Source of the DNA: an uncultured Eubacteriales bacterium
GTDB taxonomy: Bacteria; Bacillota; Clostridia; Oscillospirales; Oscillospiraceae
Direction of reading: 5' to 3'
Assembly (NCBI GenBank): GCA_900556535.1
Contig: USPI01000062.1
Location: 1 to 7,861, forward strand
Length of the DNA: 7,861 bases
The notes under the pieces are model-generated. The model did not search any database, was not told where the DNA came from, and was given only the letters and a program-made list of their open reading frames with translations. Below, piece after piece: positions 7,024 to 7,861 of this stretch (positions within the stretch are counted from its first letter, which is position 1; each line of letters opens with the position of its first letter). The position numbers and the translations under genes were made by a program.

Positions 7024-7726
7024 TTTTCGGCTCCTTGTACTCGAATATCTCGGACGGGCGGCCGCCTGTCTTGCTGTTGAGTGTGACGGTGACCTCGCCG
7101 AGGCTGTGCATATATTTAAGGTATCTGCGCGATGTGACCGTAGACAGCTTGAGCCCCTCGCTTATCTGCGTGAGCGGCATCTTCTTTCCCTCGTTTGCGC
7201 GCATGAAGTCACGCACGCTCTCGAGCGTCATCTTATTTATCTTCCCCGCTCCGGGCGCATCGCCGACGGGGTGCTCGGTGTTATAATTGCGGTGCGGACA
7301 AAGAAGCGTGTCTATCTTCTCCTGCGTCCAAACGTGGGTACTGCGCACGAGCTTCATGACGGTGTCAAATCTTGCGATCGCCTTCTCAAGGCGTGCGGAA
7401 TTAAAGGGCTTGAGAATATAATCGCATATACCGTAGCACATTGCCGCCCTCACGACCGAATAATCGTCGGCCGAGGTTATCATTATGACCTGCACATCGA
7501 CGTTTATCTTGCGAAGCTGCGCAAGAAAATCAATGCCGTTCATGCCTGGCATGAAATAATCAAGCACGACAAGCTCCGCGCCGTTCGGGTTTTCCTTAAA
7601 AAACTCCAGAGCGTCGCTGCATCTTCTGAAATTGCCCTCCAGCTTGAGCTGCGTAAATTTACCGAGCTGTTTTTCAAGAATGGCGCATACCATCAGGTCA
7701 TCCTCGACAATAATAGTTTTATACAA
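7010..7726 (-). CDS. Response regulator, DcuR/CitB-like (receiver + HTH)
   Basis: 238-residue response regulator, predicted cytoplasmic and DNA-binding. The N-terminal receiver (about 3-122) has the acidic pair E8-D9-D10, phospho-acceptor D56 in the motif VVLDYFMPGMNG, T84 (MITS) and K106 (LKPF), so all key receiver residues are present. A linker of about 45 residues leads to a C-terminal HTH (about 166-230) with the KMTLESV entry, the SRRYLKYM recognition-helix region and a GGRPSEIFEY tail; this pattern is typical of the DcuR/CitB family. Start: TTG at 7726-7724, because an in-frame TAA lies immediately upstream, a strong SD (GAGGTGG, 7732-7738) sits 5 nt away, and translation from TTG gives the canonical MYKTIIVEDD opening. 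It is the first gene of the operon and overlaps the Hpt gene by 14 nt. Family members usually answer CitA/DcuS sensors and control citrate or C4-dicarboxylate genes. No such sensor or transporter is present here, so a carboxylate role should not be assumed. It probably regulates its own operon or genes elsewhere. Confidence 0.93.
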   Translation of the reverse strand: MYKTIIVEDDLMVCAILEKQLGKFTQLKLEGNFRRCSDALEFFKENPNGAELVVLDYFMPGMNGIDFLAQLRKINVDVQVIMITSADDYSVVRAAMCYGICDYILKPFNSARLEKAIARFDTVMKLVRSTHVWTQEKIDTLLCPHRNYNTEHPVGDAPGAGKINKMTLESVRDFMRANEGKKMPLTQISEGLKLSTVTSRRYLKYMHSLGEVTVTLNSKTGGRPSEIFEYKEPKNDKD

Positions 7727-7738
7727 TTATACCACCTC
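7727..7738 (-). promoter_or_regulatory. Ribosome binding site that fixes the TTG start of the response regulator
   Basis: GAGGTGG (7732-7738) lies 5 nt before the TTG at 7726. An in-frame TAA at 7727-7729 separates the SD from the start, so no earlier start is possible in this frame, and the next ATG (residue 12) would remove the acidic residues of the receiver pocket. Confidence 0.85.
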
Positions 7739-7788
7739 AATTATATGTGATCGCCGCTGCGCGGCTCGTAAAACCGTTGTTTTTATTT

Positions 7789-7817
7789 ATTTTACCAAGT
7801 TTTTTTATTTAGGTCAA
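7789..7817 (-). promoter_or_regulatory. Sigma-A-type promoter of the operon
   Basis: On the minus strand, -35 TTGACC (7812-7817) is separated by exactly 17 bp from -10 TAAAAT (7789-7794). The three bases before the -10 are TGG, an extended -10 (TGn), and the spacer carries a run of seven A residues. Each hexamer has one mismatch to consensus. The expected transcription start is near 7782, giving a 5' leader of about 55 nt before the TTG of the response regulator gene. No equally good promoter was found ahead of the other four genes, so this probably drives all five. Identified by eye. Confidence 0.8.
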
Positions 7818-7846
7818 CCGAAAAAGGACAAAAAGTTATTAAATAT

Positions 7847-7858
7847 CGTGCTTGCACG
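7847..7858. repeat. Short inverted repeat upstream of the operon promoter
   Basis: Perfect 5-bp arms (CGTGC / GCACG) around a 2-nt centre, about 30 bp upstream of the -35 element. The position would suit an activator site, or it could belong to the end of an upstream gene beyond the window. It is short and occurs once, so chance is possible. Confidence 0.3.
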
Positions 7859-7861
7859 CAG

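Noticed and set aside
7106..7750. 214-codon open frame on the + strand opposite the response regulator
   Set aside because: The opposite strand encodes all conserved receiver and HTH residues; this frame has no family resemblance and runs antisense through the RBS of the real gene.
7753..7765. Leader hairpin (5-bp GC stem, 3-nt loop) between promoter and first gene, considered as an attenuator or riboswitch
   Set aside because: There is no T tract and no competing stem, and a leader of about 55 nt is too short for a known riboswitch class. It may be only a minor structure.
1..7861. Mobile elements, CRISPR arrays, tRNA/rRNA genes and toxin-antitoxin or defence genes
   Set aside because: No transposase or integrase motifs, spaced direct repeats, cloverleaf-like sequences or defence-type domains were seen; all coding capacity is accounted for by the five operon genes.

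Overview
The window holds one five-gene operon, all on the minus strand, and reads as chromosomal DNA from a Gram-positive-type member of the Bacillota, probably class Clostridia. The signs are three C-terminal SLH repeats on a secreted protein, strong GGAGG-type ribosome binding sites, frequent TTG/GTG starts, a DcuR/CitB-type response regulator, and AT-rich intergenic ends around genes of moderate GC. The sequence alone does not support a genus, and a diderm Bacillota lineage is not excluded.

Layout in the direction of transcription (right to left). At the right end (7727-7861) there is an AT-rich upstream region with a good sigma-A-type promoter, a small dyad upstream of it and a short leader. 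Next come a DcuR/CitB-like response regulator (7010-7726), a stand-alone Hpt phosphotransfer protein (6673-7023, overlapping the regulator by 14 nt), and a 975-residue membrane hybrid histidine kinase (3693-6620) with multi-TM, GAF, PAS, HisKA, HATPase and REC domains. They are followed by an O-antigen ligase/polymerase-family membrane protein (2322-3680) and a secreted SLH-anchored alpha/beta-hydrolase of the class-3-lipase type (223-2325, overlapping the ligase by 4 nt). A clear rho-independent terminator (172-202) ends the operon. Bases 1-171 show no convincing gene.

How the genes may work together. The first three genes contain every phosphosite of a His-Asp-His-Asp relay: kinase H612 to its own receiver D906, to Hpt H62, to regulator D56, ending in an HTH output domain. 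The last two genes are surface effectors: one predicted to join or polymerise lipid-linked glycans outside the membrane, the other predicted to be a secreted hydrolase held on the cell-wall polymer by SLH domains. Tight coupling (overlaps of 14 and 4 nt, a 12-nt gap, an SD at every start) suggests that signalling and envelope functions are made as one unit. The stimulus, the regulated promoters and the substrates cannot be read from the sequence. The arrangement, rather than any single family, is what is notable.
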